Origin: CAZKEW01 sp964558915
Lineage (GTDB): Bacteria > Acidobacteriota > Aminicenantia > Aminicenantales > UBA8522
Length of the DNA stretch: 5,914 nucleotides
Direction: 5' to 3'
Assembly (NCBI GenBank): GCA_964558915.1
Contig: CAZLFV010000140.1
Coordinates: 1 to 5,914 of the forward strand
The translations under genes were made by a program, and so were the position numbers. Under the pieces are notes generated by a model, which was given only the letters and a program-made list of their open reading frames with translations, was not told the DNA's origin and did no database searches. The stretch's first letter is position 1, and each line of letters starts with the position of its first letter. Positions 1-5,914 of the stretch are shown one piece after another.

Positions 1-75
1 ACGAGCGAAGCGAAGTGATCTCAGTTATTTATTATAGGATCGCCACGCACCCAATGGGTGCTCGCGATGACAGGG
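1..75. repeat. Truncated dispersed palindromic repeat (REP/MITE-like)
   Basis: The left part reads cgagcgaagcgaagtgatct and the right part ends in ctcgcgatgacaggg. This is the layout of the widespread intergenic palindrome family whose ends read roughly gtcattgcgagcgaagcgaag / ctcgcaatgac in many metagenomic bacterial genomes; I recognise it from general knowledge and have not searched it. Inside lies a perfect small hairpin, gcaccc-aat-gggtgc (47-61). The outer cgagc (2-6) can pair with gctcg (60-64) as an alternative fold. The expected outermost bases on the left are missing, so the element runs off the window. It lies upstream of the promoter of the propeller gene and does not appear to encode anything. 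Confidence 0.6.
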
Positions 76-114
76 AAAACATCCGCCTATCGGCAAATTT
101 GGGTGATAACTGAG
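20..114. repeat. 9-bp perfect inverted repeat flanking the leader region
   Basis: CTCAGTTAT (20-28) and ATAACTGAG (106-114) are exact reverse complements. They enclose the inner hairpin of the palindromic element. The right arm ends 3 bp before the -35 box at 118. It could form a long cruciform or stem, mark an older boundary of the repeat element, or be chance; two matching 9-mers in about 100 bp are uncommon but not rare. Confidence 0.35.
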
Positions 115-117
115 CAA

Positions 118-147
118 TTGACAAGATTTCCGCCGGAGTGCTATCTT
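118..147 (+). promoter_or_regulatory. Sigma70-like promoter of the propeller gene
   Basis: A perfect -35 hexamer, TTGACA (118-123), is followed after 18 bp by TATCTT (142-147), which matches TATAAT at four of six positions. Transcription would start near 154 and leave a leader of about 23 nt before the ATG at 177. The placement also argues against the upstream in-frame GTG at 138, which lies between the two promoter boxes. Confidence 0.6.
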
Positions 148-165
148 GGACAATCCGAAAAAGAC

Positions 166-171
166 GGGAGG
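166..171 (+). promoter_or_regulatory. Ribosome binding site fixing the start at 177
   Basis: GGGAGG sits 5 nt (all A) before ATG 177. Together with the signal peptide that begins directly at this ATG, it selects this start over the in-frame GTG at 138. Confidence 0.8.
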
Positions 172-176
172 AAAAA

Positions 177-3100
177 ATGAAAAAAACGATCGCTTTCGCG
201 CTCATGCTATTCTTTGCCGTATCGATATCGTTGCTGGCTCAAAAGCCCCTTCTCACATCCGAGGCCATTTCCGGACTCGAGTTCCGGAACATCGGGCCGG
301 CCTGGATGTCCGGCCGGATTAGCGATATTGTTATCCACCCCAAAAACAGGACCGTCTGGTACGTGGCTGTCGGCTCGGGCGGTGTCTGGAAGACTGAAGA
401 CGCCGGCACTACGTGGACTCCCATTTTCGATGGCCAGGCGTCATACTCCATCGGATGCGTTAGTCTAGACCCCAACAACCCTGATATCGTCTGGGTGGGA
501 ACCGGCGAGAACGTCAGCGGCCGGCACGTCGGGTTCGGCGACGGTGTTTATAAGAGCCTGAACAGCGGCAAGACCTGGACCAACATGGGCCTAGCCAGGT
601 CAGAGCACATCGGCCGGATCCTCATCGACCCCCGCAACTCTAACGTCGTCTATGTCGGGGCCGAAGGCCCTCTCTGGTCGCCTGGCGGCGAGCGCGGTCT
701 CTACAAGACCGTCGACGGCGGAAAGACCTGGACCGTATCCCTCGAAATCAGCAAGGACACGGGAGTCACGAGCGCGGAATTCGACTCGACGAACCCGAAT
801 ATCATCTACGCGGCCGCCTACCACCGGCGGCGCAGCGTGGCCGCGTTCATGGCCGGCGGCCCCGAATCCGGAATTTACAAAACCGAGGATGCCGGCAAGA
901 CCTGGCGGAAGCTCGCGGTCGGTCTTCCCAAGGGCGACTTGGGAAAAATCGGACTGGCCGTCTCGCCCGTCGACCCTCGCGTCGTTTATGCCACGATTGA
1001 GGGCGGCCGCGACGAAAGGGGCTTTTACCGTTCGGCTGACAAAGGGGAAAGCTGGGAGAAGCGCAATTCCTACATCAGCAACGGGACCGGCCCGCATTAT
1101 TACCAGGAAATCTTCGCCGACCCCAATGTCTTCGACCGCGTCTACCAGATGGACGTCTTCATAATGGTCACCGACGACGGAGGCAAGACCTTTCGCCGGG
1201 TTGGTGAAAGCAACAAGCACGTCGATAACCACGCCCTGGCCTTTCTCCCCAGCGACCCCGATTATCTTCTGGCCGGGTGCGACGGGGGGGTCTATGAAAC
1301 CCGCAACCGCGGAAAGACGTGGCGGTTCTTCGAAAACCTCCCCGTAACCCAGTTTTATAAAGTAGCCGTTGACAACGCGCTCCCGTTTTACAACGTGCAC
1401 GGCGGCACCCAGGACAACGGCAGCCAGCTTGGCCCATCCCGCACGCTGAACATCAACGGAATCCGAAACTCGGACTGGATCGGGACCTACGGGGCTGATG
1501 GCTATGCCAGCGCCATTGACCCAACCGACCCGAACATCCTCTACGTGGAGATGCAAGAGGGGAATCTTTTTCGCTACGACAAAAAGAGCCAGGAATACGT
1601 CAACATCAGCCCAAAGCCGGAGGCAGGAGAGCCGCCGCTGCGTTTCAATTGGGATTCGCCCGTCCTCATCAGCCCTCACTCACACACGTGCATCTACTAC
1701 GCTTCCCAGTACCTCTGGCGGAGTGAAGACCGGGGCGACTCCTGGACGAAAATCAGCCCCGACCTCACCCGGGGAATCTTTCGCCTCGAGCAGCCGATCA
1801 TGGGGAAGACCTGGAGTGTCGATGCCCTCTGGGACCAGGGCGCCATGTCGATGTTCGGCACAGTTACGGCAATTAGCGAGTCTCCTCTCCAGGAGGGATT
1901 GATCTATGTCGGGACCGACGACGGCCTCATCCAAGTCACAGAAGACGGCGGCAAAACCTGGCGCAGGGTCGAAAAAATAACGGGCCTTCCCGACTATTTC
2001 TTTGTCAACAGGATCAGGGCGTCAAAACACGATAAAGATACCGTCTTCGCAGCAGTGGATAGCCACAAAGCGGGAGACTACAAGCCCTATATCATGATGA
2101 GCACCGACCGGGGCAAGACCTGGGCGAATATCGGCGCCGGCCTCCCCGAGCGAGCCGTTGTCTGGTCGGTGGCCCAGGACAATGTGAAAAAGGACCTATT
2201 ATTCGCAGGGACCGAGCTCGGAATATATGCGACCGTTGACGGGGGCAAACATTGGGTTAAACTTTCAGGCGGAGTGCCGACGATTTCCTTCAGGGATATC
2301 GAAATCCAGGAAAGGGAGGCCGACCTCGTCGGCGCGTCTTTCGGGAGAGGTTTCTTCATTCTCGACGATTATTCACCCCTCCGGGAAATCAGCGACCAAA
2401 CTCTGGAAAAAGGGGCGGTCTTATTTCCCGTCAAGAAGGCCATGCTCTACATCCAACAAAGGCCTCTTCAGGACAAGGGCAAAGCGTCTCTGGGAGATGC
2501 ATTCTACCTTGCTCCGAACCCGCCGTTCGGCGCCGTCTTCACGTATTATCTCAAGGAATCGTTGAAAACCAGCGCGGAGGCGCGGCGCGAAGAGGAAAAG
2601 AACCTGGATAGGGCCGGAAAGCCGATTCCCTTCCCCGGCTGGGACAAACTGAGAAAGGAGGAGGCGGAGGAAAAACCGGAGATCGTCCTGACAGTCACGG
2701 ACGAGGCCGGCCAGGTCGTGCGCCGCCTGGCTGGGCCTGCGGGCAAAGGGATTCATCGCGTGGCTTGGGACCTGCGGTATCCAGCCATCGAGCCGCTTAC
2801 GCCCCAAGTCTCGGAATGGGAAGAATGGCGGGGAAAGCCGGAAGGCCCGCTCGTCGTTCCCGGAACGTTCACGGTATCACTGGCCAAAAAGGTTGATGGA
2901 ATGCTCATCCCTCTGGGACAGTCGCAGACATTCGCGGTCGAATCGCTCGACCTCGCCAGTCTCGGAGAAAAAGACCGTCAGACCCTCCTCGAATTCCAGA
3001 AAAAGGCCGGCGCGCTCCAGCGAGCGATGATGGGAGCGGCGGAGGCGGCGGAAGAAGCGGTCGCAAGCCTTCAGTCTATGAAGAAGGCCTTGATGGAAAC

Positions 3101-3440
3101 GCCCAAGGCTGACCCGAAGCTGGGCGAACAGATTAAGGACCTCGAGAAGCGCCTCCGGGAAGCAATGCGCGCGATCCATGGCGACCGTTTGCTCCAACGC
3201 CGGTCGGAGCCGACAACTCCGTCGCTCCTGGACCGGGTCAGCCCGCAGCTTTCCACGACTTGTCCGATCACAGAGACGGCCAAGCATAATTACGAGATCG
3301 CGGCGAACGAGGTTGAGAAACTGCTCGAGGACCTGCGAGCAATGATCGAGCAGGACCTCAGAAAGCTAGGTGAGGAACTCGAGGCCGCTGGAGCGCCCTG
3401 GACTCCGGGCCGCGGCGTCCCCCGCTGGAAGAAGACATAA
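177..3440 (+). CDS. Secreted Asp-box (BNR/sortilin-like) beta-propeller protein
   Basis: The 1087-residue product begins with a Sec-type signal peptide (MKKT, hydrophobic core 5-20, likely cleavage after Ala21), so it acts outside the cytoplasm. Eleven Asp-box motifs of the form xxxDxGxTW start at about residues 72, 126, 177, 235, 285, 331, 374, 515, 587, 641 and 685. That number is enough for one large ten-bladed propeller of the sortilin/VPS10 type or for two stacked propellers. Family hallmarks include FRNIGPAWMSGRISD (36-50), GTQDNGS (410-416) and GRGFFILDDYSPLRE (723-737). An FlgD-like Ig-type domain follows (about 834-922), then a charged helical tail (about 928-1070) that is probably coiled-coil. 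I see no sialidase catalytic set or FRIP motif, so the usual label glycosyl hydrolase is probably misleading; a binding or scaffolding role is likelier. The length is normal for the family in Acidobacteriota and Bacteroidota, where paralogs are common. The frame is intact. The ligand is unknown. Confidence 0.9.
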   Translation: MKKTIAFALMLFFAVSISLLAQKPLLTSEAISGLEFRNIGPAWMSGRISDIVIHPKNRTVWYVAVGSGGVWKTEDAGTTWTPIFDGQASYSIGCVSLDPNNPDIVWVGTGENVSGRHVGFGDGVYKSLNSGKTWTNMGLARSEHIGRILIDPRNSNVVYVGAEGPLWSPGGERGLYKTVDGGKTWTVSLEISKDTGVTSAEFDSTNPNIIYAAAYHRRRSVAAFMAGGPESGIYKTEDAGKTWRKLAVGLPKGDLGKIGLAVSPVDPRVVYATIEGGRDERGFYRSADKGESWEKRNSYISNGTGPHYYQEIFADPNVFDRVYQMDVFIMVTDDGGKTFRRVGESNKHVDNHALAFLPSDPDYLLAGCDGGVYETRNRGKTWRFFENLPVTQFYKVAVDNALPFYNVHGGTQDNGSQLGPSRTLNINGIRNSDWIGTYGADGYASAIDPTDPNILYVEMQEGNLFRYDKKSQEYVNISPKPEAGEPPLRFNWDSPVLISPHSHTCIYYASQYLWRSEDRGDSWTKISPDLTRGIFRLEQPIMGKTWSVDALWDQGAMSMFGTVTAISESPLQEGLIYVGTDDGLIQVTEDGGKTWRRVEKITGLPDYFFVNRIRASKHDKDTVFAAVDSHKAGDYKPYIMMSTDRGKTWANIGAGLPERAVVWSVAQDNVKKDLLFAGTELGIYATVDGGKHWVKLSGGVPTISFRDIEIQEREADLVGASFGRGFFILDDYSPLREISDQTLEKGAVLFPVKKAMLYIQQRPLQDKGKASLGDAFYLAPNPPFGAVFTYYLKESLKTSAEARREEEKNLDRAGKPIPFPGWDKLRKEEAEEKPEIVLTVTDEAGQVVRRLAGPAGKGIHRVAWDLRYPAIEPLTPQVSEWEEWRGKPEGPLVVPGTFTVSLAKKVDGMLIPLGQSQTFAVESLDLASLGEKDRQTLLEFQKKAGALQRAMMGAAEAAEEAVASLQSMKKALMETPKADPKLGEQIKDLEKRLREAMRAIHGDRLLQRRSEPTTPSLLDRVSPQLSTTCPITETAKHNYEIAANEVEKLLEDLRAMIEQDLRKLGEELEAAGAPWTPGRGVPRWKKT

Positions 3441-3458
3441 TGACCGGCTATGCGGTCA
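3441..3458. terminator. Hairpin between convergent stop codons, weak terminator candidate
   Basis: TGACCG (3441-3446) pairs with CGGTCA (3453-3458) around a 6-nt loop, giving a 6-bp stem. The stem starts directly after the TAA of the propeller gene, and the loop contains the TAG of the reductase gene. On the minus strand the stem is followed by TTATGTCTTCTT, which is moderately T-rich; the plus-strand side has no T tract. It may therefore help to end the minus-strand operon. Evidence for a true intrinsic terminator is limited by the short stem and broken T run. Confidence 0.35.
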
Positions 3459-4635
3459 AGATATCATGCGAATGCAGCAACCGCGACTTGACCTTTAATC
3501 CGTAAGGGCAGGCTTTGTCGCAATAGCCAGGGCAGTTCGAGCAGTTGAGGGGCTTTAGGGCCGGCTCCAGATCCGCGTAATATCCCAGCGCTTCTTTTTG
3601 CATGCCGTAGTCCTCAAAATACATGGCATAGCGCAGCACCTCGTTCACGGCGACATTGTTGGGGCATGCCGAAAGGCACTCCGTGCAGCTCACCCGGCAA
3701 TAGATATTGTGGGCCTGCTTCTGGTAACGGGAAATCATCGCCAGCGCAGCCCGGTCGAGCGGCTTGCCCGAAGCGGCGATGTATTCCTCGACATGGGAGT
3801 AGCTGCTGATCGTCGGGATGCATGTGTCCACATCGGGATTGCTCAGGACCCAGCGGATGGCGGCCTGCGGATAGCTGACCTCTTTGCTGATCATGCCTTT
3901 CAAATTCCCGTGCTTGCCGCCGGCGAAAATCTTCATGGCCACAGTTCCGATGCCTTTCTCCCGAACTGCCTTGACCAAGGGCTCGATTTCTTTTCCTTCC
4001 ATATGGTTGTACATAAACAGGATGACCTGGGCAAAATCCGAATCCAACGCCTGTTTCAAAGTGAGGTTGGCGTTATGAGTAGAAAACCCTGTGAACCGGA
4101 TTTTCCCGTCTTTCTTGAGCTGGTCATAGGCGGACATGATTTCTTGGTTCTTGAGCAGGGCTGACAGGTCACCGAGGCCATGAACCATGGCGATATCGAT
4201 ATAATCGGATTGCAGGCGCTTGAGACTGTCCTCCACCCGCTTGATCAGGGATGCCTTGTCGGCTTTTTGGGGAGCTCCCTGTGGATGTTTTGTGGTGATG
4301 ATCACCTTGTCCCGGACTCCTTTGAGTCCTATGCCCACATAAGTCTCGCCTTTCATCCTGAGATAGCCTTCGGCCGTATCGAAATAATTGATTCCACAAT
4401 CATAGGCATAACGAAGCACATTCGGCTCAAAAAGCGAGATGGCGCCGTAGCTGACGTCGGAGACTTTGAGGCCCGTCTTTCCTAAAGCGTTATACTTTTT
4501 GATTTTGGGCGGGGATGATTCCTTCGGGCCGGAGTTAGAAACGGCCGGCTCAGCCTGAAGCCGTCCGGCGGCGCCGAACCCGAAAACGCCTGCGGCGAGA
4601 GTTGCGATGAAGTTTCTTCTTTTGATACAAGACAT
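3448..4635 (-). CDS. Tat-exported aldo/keto reductase with C-terminal Fe-S cysteine motifs
   Basis: The 395-residue product starts with a twin-arginine signal (KRRNFIAT at 5-12, small hydrophobic core, likely cleavage after Ala28), which implies export after folding with cofactors. The aldo/keto reductase barrel covers about 46-300. The catalytic tetrad is complete: Asp86 and Tyr91 in FDTAEGY, Lys116 in ITTKHP, and His152 in AMVHG. The C-terminal part carries two four-cysteine motifs: C313-x3-C317-x2-C320-x3-C324-P and C365-x2-C368-x3-C372-x3-C376-P. These fit one or two [4Fe-4S] clusters, as in the COG1453-type ferredoxin-like reductases. The expected activity is NAD(P)H-linked or Fe-S-linked carbonyl reduction or the reverse; the substrate is unknown. 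The start ATG has AAGGAG 5 nt upstream. The gene lies 16 bp behind the LolA-like gene, probably in one operon. Its stop is 7 bp from that of the convergent propeller gene. Confidence 0.9.
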   Translation of the reverse strand: MSCIKRRNFIATLAAGVFGFGAAGRLQAEPAVSNSGPKESSPPKIKKYNALGKTGLKVSDVSYGAISLFEPNVLRYAYDCGINYFDTAEGYLRMKGETYVGIGLKGVRDKVIITTKHPQGAPQKADKASLIKRVEDSLKRLQSDYIDIAMVHGLGDLSALLKNQEIMSAYDQLKKDGKIRFTGFSTHNANLTLKQALDSDFAQVILFMYNHMEGKEIEPLVKAVREKGIGTVAMKIFAGGKHGNLKGMISKEVSYPQAAIRWVLSNPDVDTCIPTISSYSHVEEYIAASGKPLDRAALAMISRYQKQAHNIYCRVSCTECLSACPNNVAVNEVLRYAMYFEDYGMQKEALGYYADLEPALKPLNCSNCPGYCDKACPYGLKVKSRLLHSHDILTA

Positions 4636-4640
4636 ATTTT

Positions 4641-4646
4641 CTCCTT
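4641..4646 (-). promoter_or_regulatory. Ribosome binding site of the reductase gene
   Basis: On the minus strand AAGGAG lies 5 nt before the ATG at 4633-4635, inside the 16-bp gap after the upstream gene's stop. No promoter fits in this gap, which supports co-transcription. Confidence 0.8.
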
Positions 4647-4651
4647 TGAGT

Positions 4652-5716
4652 CTATTTCTTTTTTATTTGAATGACCGCCAGGGGCCTCAATCTGGATGCG
4701 ATCTGGGCCTGGTCGACACCATAAAACTGGACGATGTAATTATCGCCGCCCCGGGGCATCGGCATGAGCAGCTGCGCGCCCTTGGATAGCTCATTCTGGG
4801 GCGGAATGTCATTCGCCGAAGCATAAAAGACGAGTTCTGTTTCGGCGCCTTCAACCAGTAGCGTCAGTGAGTCTCCTGTCCGAAGCCCGGCTTTGTCGAT
4901 TTCTGCTCTGGTCAAGTTGGTGACGACTGTCAGACCAAAGGGAGAGGAATTGAAGTCGAGAACATTTCCTTTGAGATCTCCGGCCGAAGCTTCAGTCGTC
5001 CCGGCATTAATTTCGATCCGGTCAAAAAAATCCTCAGGCAACGGCTCGTTCATTTTGAGTTCAGTGACCTCGGCCAGGGTGCCGCGCGTCCCCACTTGAG
5101 AGGTGAACCAGGAGAGGGGAATCCATAAACCTTCAAGTTCCTCAAAGGCTCCAAAATCATAGTTGACCTCGTATTTGTCGCCATCCGGAGTCAAGCCCTT
5201 AAAAACGAGCCTCTTCAGGAAGAAATCGTCGGCCCTCAGAAAAAAACCGACCTCAACGCCGTCGGAGTTCATGAGCAGATGGTAAAACTTTTCAGGTCCA
5301 TAGGCCTTTAGCCCTTCGAACTTGAGACGTCCTTCAAACTTAGACAGGGAAAAAAGCCCGGCATAGAGTTGTGCTATTGTCCCGTAGAGGACTTTGTGTG
5401 GTCCGGTGATGTCAGTAATGGCGTTGAGGGAATTCCGCCGGACTTTGCCGCCCTTTGCCAGGATCACTTCTGTGACGACGGGATCTTTCCCGCTCACCAG
5501 CTTGAGCTCTCCGTTTGCTGACGCGTAACACCGGGTCCCACCTATTTTAAAGGAGATATTCTGGACCTGGGCGAGCCGTTCCCGGCCGCCCGATGCCTGC
5601 ACGTTTTTCTCGAAGACCTCATCCAGCGAGAGGTCCGCCTGGCCGGACCAAAGAGACGAAAAAGCCGCGAAGACCATAACGCTTAAAGCGATCCCGCAGC
5701 GGCCAAGTTTGGACAT
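4652..5716 (-). CDS. Secreted LolA-like protein with a DUF62/SAM-HAT C-terminal-like domain
   Basis: The 354-residue product has a Sec signal peptide (core about 8-22, likely cleavage near Ala27). Cys7 is too early to be a lipobox, so a soluble periplasmic protein is expected. Residues 28-235 resemble the LolA-like / outer-membrane lipoprotein-sorting fold: an opening helix with QASGGRERLAQVQN (40-53), then beta strands, then EGLWIPLSWFTSQVG (195-209) and a PLPEDFFDRIEI ending (225-236). Residues 248-352 resemble the C-terminal beta domain of SAM hydroxide adenosyltransferases and fluorinases (DUF62): PFGLTVVTN (259-267) corresponds to that family's FGNxxTN, with one extra residue. GLRTGDSLTL (277-286), an NDIPP stretch (302-306) and a closing hydrophobic strand (346-351) follow in the family's order. 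The SAM-binding N-terminal domain is absent, so halogenase or SAM hydrolase activity is not expected. A role in binding a lipid or other ligand is inference. It is the first gene of the probable operon with the reductase. Confidence is good for the gene and the signal peptide, moderate for the LolA-like part, and lower for the C-terminal domain. Confidence 0.8.
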   Translation of the reverse strand: MSKLGRCGIALSVMVFAAFSSLWSGQADLSLDEVFEKNVQASGGRERLAQVQNISFKIGGTRCYASANGELKLVSGKDPVVTEVILAKGGKVRRNSLNAITDITGPHKVLYGTIAQLYAGLFSLSKFEGRLKFEGLKAYGPEKFYHLLMNSDGVEVGFFLRADDFFLKRLVFKGLTPDGDKYEVNYDFGAFEELEGLWIPLSWFTSQVGTRGTLAEVTELKMNEPLPEDFFDRIEINAGTTEASAGDLKGNVLDFNSSPFGLTVVTNLTRAEIDKAGLRTGDSLTLLVEGAETELVFYASANDIPPQNELSKGAQLLMPMPRGGDNYIVQFYGVDQAQIASRLRPLAVIQIKKK

Positions 5717-5721
5717 GCCGT

Positions 5722-5728
5722 CCTCCTT
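5722..5728 (-). promoter_or_regulatory. Strong ribosome binding site of the LolA-like gene
   Basis: AAGGAGG on the minus strand, 5 nt before the ATG at 5714-5716, is a near-perfect Shine-Dalgarno sequence. It decides this start over the in-frame and out-of-frame alternatives further upstream. Confidence 0.85.
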
Positions 5729-5748
5729 GTCGGTATATAAAGCGTGCT

Positions 5749-5777
5749 ATTATAGCGGAAAAACCTGAAGCGCGCCA
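5749..5777 (-). promoter_or_regulatory. Promoter of the LolA-like/reductase operon
   Basis: A consensus -10 box, TATAAT, lies on the minus strand at 5749-5754. It sits within an 11-bp perfect palindrome (gctat-t-atagc, 5746-5756). The start of transcription would be near 5742, with a leader of about 26 nt. The hexamer 17 bp upstream (TGGCGC, 5772-5777) is a poor -35, so the promoter may rely on the strong -10 or on an activator. Confidence 0.5.
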
Positions 5778-5914
5778 CTGTACACGGTGGTAAGTAGCCA
5801 CGTTTCCGTGATACTAAGGTCGCGATCTAAAAATGGAGACGGGGCTGTGGGGGGTTGGTGGATGAGGCGAGGGATGATGTGGTGAGAAGTCCGTATGAGC
5901 GACGAGCGGGCATG
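5778..5914. other. Non-coding stretch upstream of the operon
   Basis: No credible reading frame is seen here. A bulged inverted repeat pairs CACGGTGG (5783-5790) with CCA (5798-5800) and CCGTG (5806-5810), just upstream of the weak -35, and could be an operator or chance. From about 5835 the plus strand is strongly purine-rich with G runs at 5841-5844 and 5849-5854. A short open stretch from an ATG at 5895 reaches the window end but is too short to judge. Confidence 0.4.

Noticed and set aside
138..176. In-frame GTG start adding 13 residues to the propeller protein
   Set aside because: It lies between the -35 and -10 boxes, lacks a good ribosome binding site, and would put a charged stretch before the signal peptide. 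The ATG at 177 has GGGAGG at the right distance.
600..1679. 359-codon open frame on the minus strand opposite the propeller gene
   Set aside because: It lies wholly within the strongly supported plus-strand gene. Its translation shows low-complexity Val/Ala/Gly/Asp-rich sequence without domains or a ribosome binding site, as expected from a codon-bias shadow.
177..3440. Sialidase or glycosyl hydrolase activity for the propeller protein
   Set aside because: Asp-boxes are structural. I see no FRIP motif or arginine-triad arrangement, so an enzymatic label is not supported.
3598..4164. 188-codon open frame on the plus strand opposite the reductase gene
   Set aside because: It is antisense to a gene with clear catalytic motifs, it has no recognisable domain, and I found no support for its translation.
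4652..5716. SAM-dependent halogenase or SAM hydrolase activity
   Set aside because: Only the C-terminal domain of that family is suggested. The N-terminal SAM-binding domain is absent, and the protein is exported.
5883..5914. Start of a group II intron domain V or of a gene reading MSDERA at the right edge
   Set aside because: The sequence agtccgtatgagcgacgagcggg loosely recalls such a hairpin, but the second arm is outside the window. The ATG at 5895 gives only a few codons with a weak ribosome binding site.
1..5914. CRISPR array, tRNA, rRNA, transposase, toxin-antitoxin or phage genes
   Set aside because: I found no regularly spaced repeats, no cloverleaf-like segment and no matching protein motifs on either strand.

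Overview
The window looks like a piece of a diderm (Gram-negative-type) bacterial chromosome, moderately GC-rich. It holds three intact genes, and all three products carry export signals. Three features suggest the Acidobacteriota / Candidatus Aminicenantes sphere: a very large Asp-box (BNR/sortilin-like) propeller protein, a Tat-exported aldo/keto reductase with C-terminal Fe-S cysteines, and a LolA-like periplasmic protein. This placement is inference from gene families; there is no rRNA or marker gene here. The left edge lies inside a dispersed palindromic repeat, so the window may be a contig that broke at a repeat.

Layout. Positions 1-75 hold the truncated repeat, and a sigma70-like promoter follows at 118-147. 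Positions 177-3440 (+) encode a 1087-residue secreted propeller protein with eleven Asp-box motifs, an FlgD-like Ig-type domain and a helical tail. It converges on two minus-strand genes with only 7 bp between the opposing stop codons, and a small hairpin spans the junction. Positions 3448-4635 (-) encode the Tat-signal aldo/keto reductase with a complete D-Y-K-H tetrad and two C-terminal four-cysteine motifs. Positions 4652-5716 (-) encode a secreted two-domain protein: an N-terminal LolA-like part and a C-terminal part that resembles the C-terminal domain of the SAM hydroxide adenosyltransferase / fluorinase (DUF62) family, without that family's N-terminal domain. The two minus-strand genes are 16 bp apart, each has a strong Shine-Dalgarno sequence, and a TATAAT box lies upstream of the first, so they probably form one operon. 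Positions 5717-5914 contain that promoter region and no recognisable gene.

Working together. The two-gene operon would make a periplasmic, probably lipid- or ligand-handling protein together with an exported redox enzyme. A functional link is suggested by the arrangement but not proven. The convergent propeller gene is a separate transcription unit. No CRISPR array, tRNA, rRNA, transposase or defence system is visible. The most unusual item is the domain combination in the protein at 4652-5716.
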